Below, in pieces: positions 4,537 to 6,561 of a stretch of DNA of 6,561 nt. The notes beneath the pieces were generated by a model. The model worked only from the letters and a program-made list of their open reading frames with translations, had not been told where the DNA came from and did not search any database. Numbering within the stretch: the stretch's first letter is position 1; each line of letters opens with the position of its first letter. Made by a program: the position numbers and the translations under genes. Source of the stretch: an uncultured Clostridia bacterium (GTDB lineage: Bacteria > Bacillota > Clostridia > TANB77 > CAG-508); the NCBI GenBank assembly GCA_948946035.1, contig CARBKU010000072.1, positions 1-6,561 on the forward strand, written 5' to 3'.

Positions 4537-6561
4537 ATGAAACAAGAAAAAATATTAAAACTTTTGTCTCAAATGACATTAGATGAAAAAATTGGACAAC
4601 TAGTTCAAACTAAAGGAGAATTATTTTTAGATGGAGAACGAATAATTACAGGACCACAAGATAATCTAAGTTATACAGAAGAACAACTTTTTCAAGTTGG
4701 TTCTATTTTAAATATGGCAGGAAGTGAATCTATATGCAAAATTCAAGATATGTACTTATCAAAAAATAGACTTAAAATTCCTTTACTTTTCACAGGAGAT
4801 GTTATTAATGGATACAAAACTATTTTTCCTATTCCTCTATTACAAGGCTGTTCTTGGGATTTAAATTTAGTTTATAACTGTGCTTTTATTTCGTCTAAAG
4901 AAGCAGGATATGCTGGAATCCAAGCAAGTTTTTCTCCTATGGTAGATTTAGTTAGAGATAGTAGATGGGGACGTGTTTTAGAATCTACTGGCGGTGAAGA
5001 TGTACTTTTATCTTCTTTATATGCAAAAAAGATTATTGAGGCTTACCACTCTAATAATATGGCTTCATGTGCAAAACATTATATTGCATATGGTGCTGTT
5101 GAAGGCGGAAAAGACTATAATTTTGTTGATATGTCTACACGTGAATTATTAGAATATTATCTTCCTCCTTTTAAAGCCTGTATTGAAACAGATGTCGATA
5201 TGATTATGCCAGCATTTTCTACATTTAACAATATTCCTTGTACTGTTAATTCTTGGCTTTTGAAAAATATATTAAGAAATTACTTTAATTTTAATGGTGT
5301 TATTATTTCTGATTATTCTGCTATTTTAGAAACAATTGCACATGGCTATTCTACAAACAAAAAAAATGCTACCTTAAAAGCCATGAAAGCTACAGTTGAT
5401 ATTGATATGATGACAGATTGTTATTTATCTAATTTAAAAGATTTAATAAATTCTAATGAAATTTCAATAGAAGAATTAGACTCAAGTGTTTTAAGAATAT
5501 TAAATTTAAAAAACAAATTAGGACTCTTTGAAAATCCATATGGTAATGCAGATTCTGAAAAAGAAAAAACGTTTATTTTATCAAAAGAAAATTTAGAACT
5601 TGCAAGAAAGTACAGTTCAGAAAGCTTTGTACTTTTAGAAAACAAAAATAATATTTTGCCTTTAAAAAAAGAAACAAAAATCGCCTTAATCGGTCCATAT
5701 GCAGATAATAAAGGTATATCTGGTAGCTGGTCATTTTATAATGAAAAAAATGAAGATACTACTACTATTAAAAAAGGCATTTTAGAGTATTTAAATTTAA
5801 ATAATATTCTTTATTCTCGTGGATGTCCAGTTTTAGAAGAAGAAGATATTAATAATATTTTAGCAATGGAAGGAAAATCTCCTATTCATCATGAAAAAAA
5901 ATCCATAACAGAAGAAATAAATGAAGCTGTAACCATCGCAAATGAAGCGGATGTAATTATTTTAGCAATTGGAGAACACTACAAACAGTCTGGTGAAGGA
6001 GCTTCTCGTTCTAATATTGAAATACCACAAATTCAACAAAAATTATTAAATGAATTATATAAATTAGGAAAACCTATTATAGCAATTGTATTTAGTGGAA
6101 GACCTTTAGTCTTAAAACAAATTGCTGAAAAAGTATCTGCTATGTTGTGGGTAGGCTTTCCAGGTTCAGAAGGAGGACATTCTATTTGTGATGTATTATA
6201 TGGTCAAGCTAATCCTTCTGGAAGACTTAATATGACATTTCCTCAGTCAAGTGGTCAATGCCCTATTTATTACAATCACTATTCTACTGGTAGACCTGCT
6301 ATATTACCCAATTATCGCTTTACATCAAGATATCAGGATATTCCTGTTTCACCTTTTTATCCTTTTGGATATGGGCTTTCATATTCAAAATTTGAATACT
6401 CAAATATTTTTCTTGATAAATCAATTATAACATCAAAATGTGGAGATTATATAAAAGCATCTATAACTATTAAAAATATTTCTAATGTGCCTGGTTATGA
6501 GATAGTACAATTATATATTCAAGATTTATTTGGAAATGTTATAAGACCTGTTAAAGAGTTA
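4537..6561 (+). CDS. GH3 beta-glucosidase, C-terminus outside the window
   Basis: 675 residues are visible and the frame is open at the right edge. ATG 4537 has AGGAG (4526-4530) with a 6-nt spacer. The barrel domain (about 1-310) carries FTGDVINGYKT (85-95), RDSRWGRVLES (140-150), CAKHYIAYG (178-186) and the nucleophile segment IISDYSAI with D259; most GH3 enzymes have SDW here. The alpha/beta sandwich domain follows (about 350-570) with AIGEHYKQSGEGASR (477-491), in which E487 is the likely acid/base. FYPFGYGLSYSKFEY and the start of the FnIII-like domain close the visible part. There is no signal peptide, so it is cytoplasmic. From memory it resembles the Listeria innocua GH3 enzyme specific for beta-1,2-gluco-oligosaccharides, including the N-terminal ITGPQDNLSYTEEQ-type insert. 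The divergent GH144-like gene supports that substrate. Probably 50-100 residues are missing. Confidence 0.95.
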   Translation, partial: MKQEKILKLLSQMTLDEKIGQLVQTKGELFLDGERIITGPQDNLSYTEEQLFQVGSILNMAGSESICKIQDMYLSKNRLKIPLLFTGDVINGYKTIFPIPLLQGCSWDLNLVYNCAFISSKEAGYAGIQASFSPMVDLVRDSRWGRVLESTGGEDVLLSSLYAKKIIEAYHSNNMASCAKHYIAYGAVEGGKDYNFVDMSTRELLEYYLPPFKACIETDVDMIMPAFSTFNNIPCTVNSWLLKNILRNYFNFNGVIISDYSAILETIAHGYSTNKKNATLKAMKATVDIDMMTDCYLSNLKDLINSNEISIEELDSSVLRILNLKNKLGLFENPYGNADSEKEKTFILSKENLELARKYSSESFVLLENKNNILPLKKETKIALIGPYADNKGISGSWSFYNEKNEDTTTIKKGILEYLNLNNILYSRGCPVLEEEDINNILAMEGKSPIHHEKKSITEEINEAVTIANEADVIILAIGEHYKQSGEGASRSNIEIPQIQQKLLNELYKLGKPIIAIVFSGRPLVLKQIAEKVSAMLWVGFPGSEGGHSICDVLYGQANPSGRLNMTFPQSSGQCPIYYNHYSTGRPAILPNYRFTSRYQDIPVSPFYPFGYGLSYSKFEYSNIFLDKSIITSKCGDYIKASITIKNISNVPGYEIVQLYIQDLFGNVIRPVKEL

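Noticed and set aside
5421..5645. 74-codon minus-strand open frame inside the GH3 gene.
   Set aside because: Phe/Ser/Lys-rich antisense shadow of a conserved GH3 gene.

Overview
The window is very AT-rich. Its genes use ordinary TAA stops, TGG for Trp, strong AGGAG/AGGTG-type ribosome binding sites and some non-ATG start candidates. Together with protein resemblance (MoxR/DUF58 pair, GufA-type ZIP transporter, Listeria-like GH3 beta-glucosidase), this points to a low-GC Firmicute, probably a gut or anaerobic clostridial-type bacterium. The species cannot be named from the sequence alone.

Layout. (1) Positions 1-1691, minus strand: a two-gene operon, a MoxR-family AAA+ ATPase followed 22 bp later by a DUF58 protein that runs off the left edge. 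(2) 1692-1946: a likely moxR promoter, an 11-bp tandem repeat with a 17-bp dyad, and a 126-bp inverted-repeat element. (3) 1947-2744, minus strand: a ZIP-family divalent metal transporter, whose best start is a TTG at 2744. (4) 2745-3111: a nested hairpin over the ZIP ribosome binding site and start, then a 256-bp fold-back element with four stacked or branched stems. (5) 3112-4350, minus strand: a cytoplasmic glycoamylase-like / GH144-type protein, probably acting on beta-1,2-glucan. (6) 4351-4536: a divergent promoter region. (7) 4537-6561, plus strand: a GH3 beta-glucosidase, cut off at the right edge, resembling the Listeria enzyme that acts on beta-1,2-gluco-oligosaccharides.

How the genes work together. 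The divergent GH144-like and GH3 genes make a coherent intracellular beta-1,2-glucan (sophoro-oligosaccharide) degradation pair: one would cut the chain and the other would release glucose. The MoxR/DUF58 pair is a chaperone-type ATPase with its vWA-like partner. The ZIP gene stands alone.

The most unusual content is non-coding. The two intergenic inverted-repeat elements share a 65-bp core at 55/65 identity without gaps, in opposite orientations. Each core is enclosed by long terminal arms that pair well within the element but are unrelated between elements. This looks like a dispersed structured element: a MITE-like fold-back element, a core that inserts into hairpins, or a structured RNA. 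I do not recognise it as any named family.
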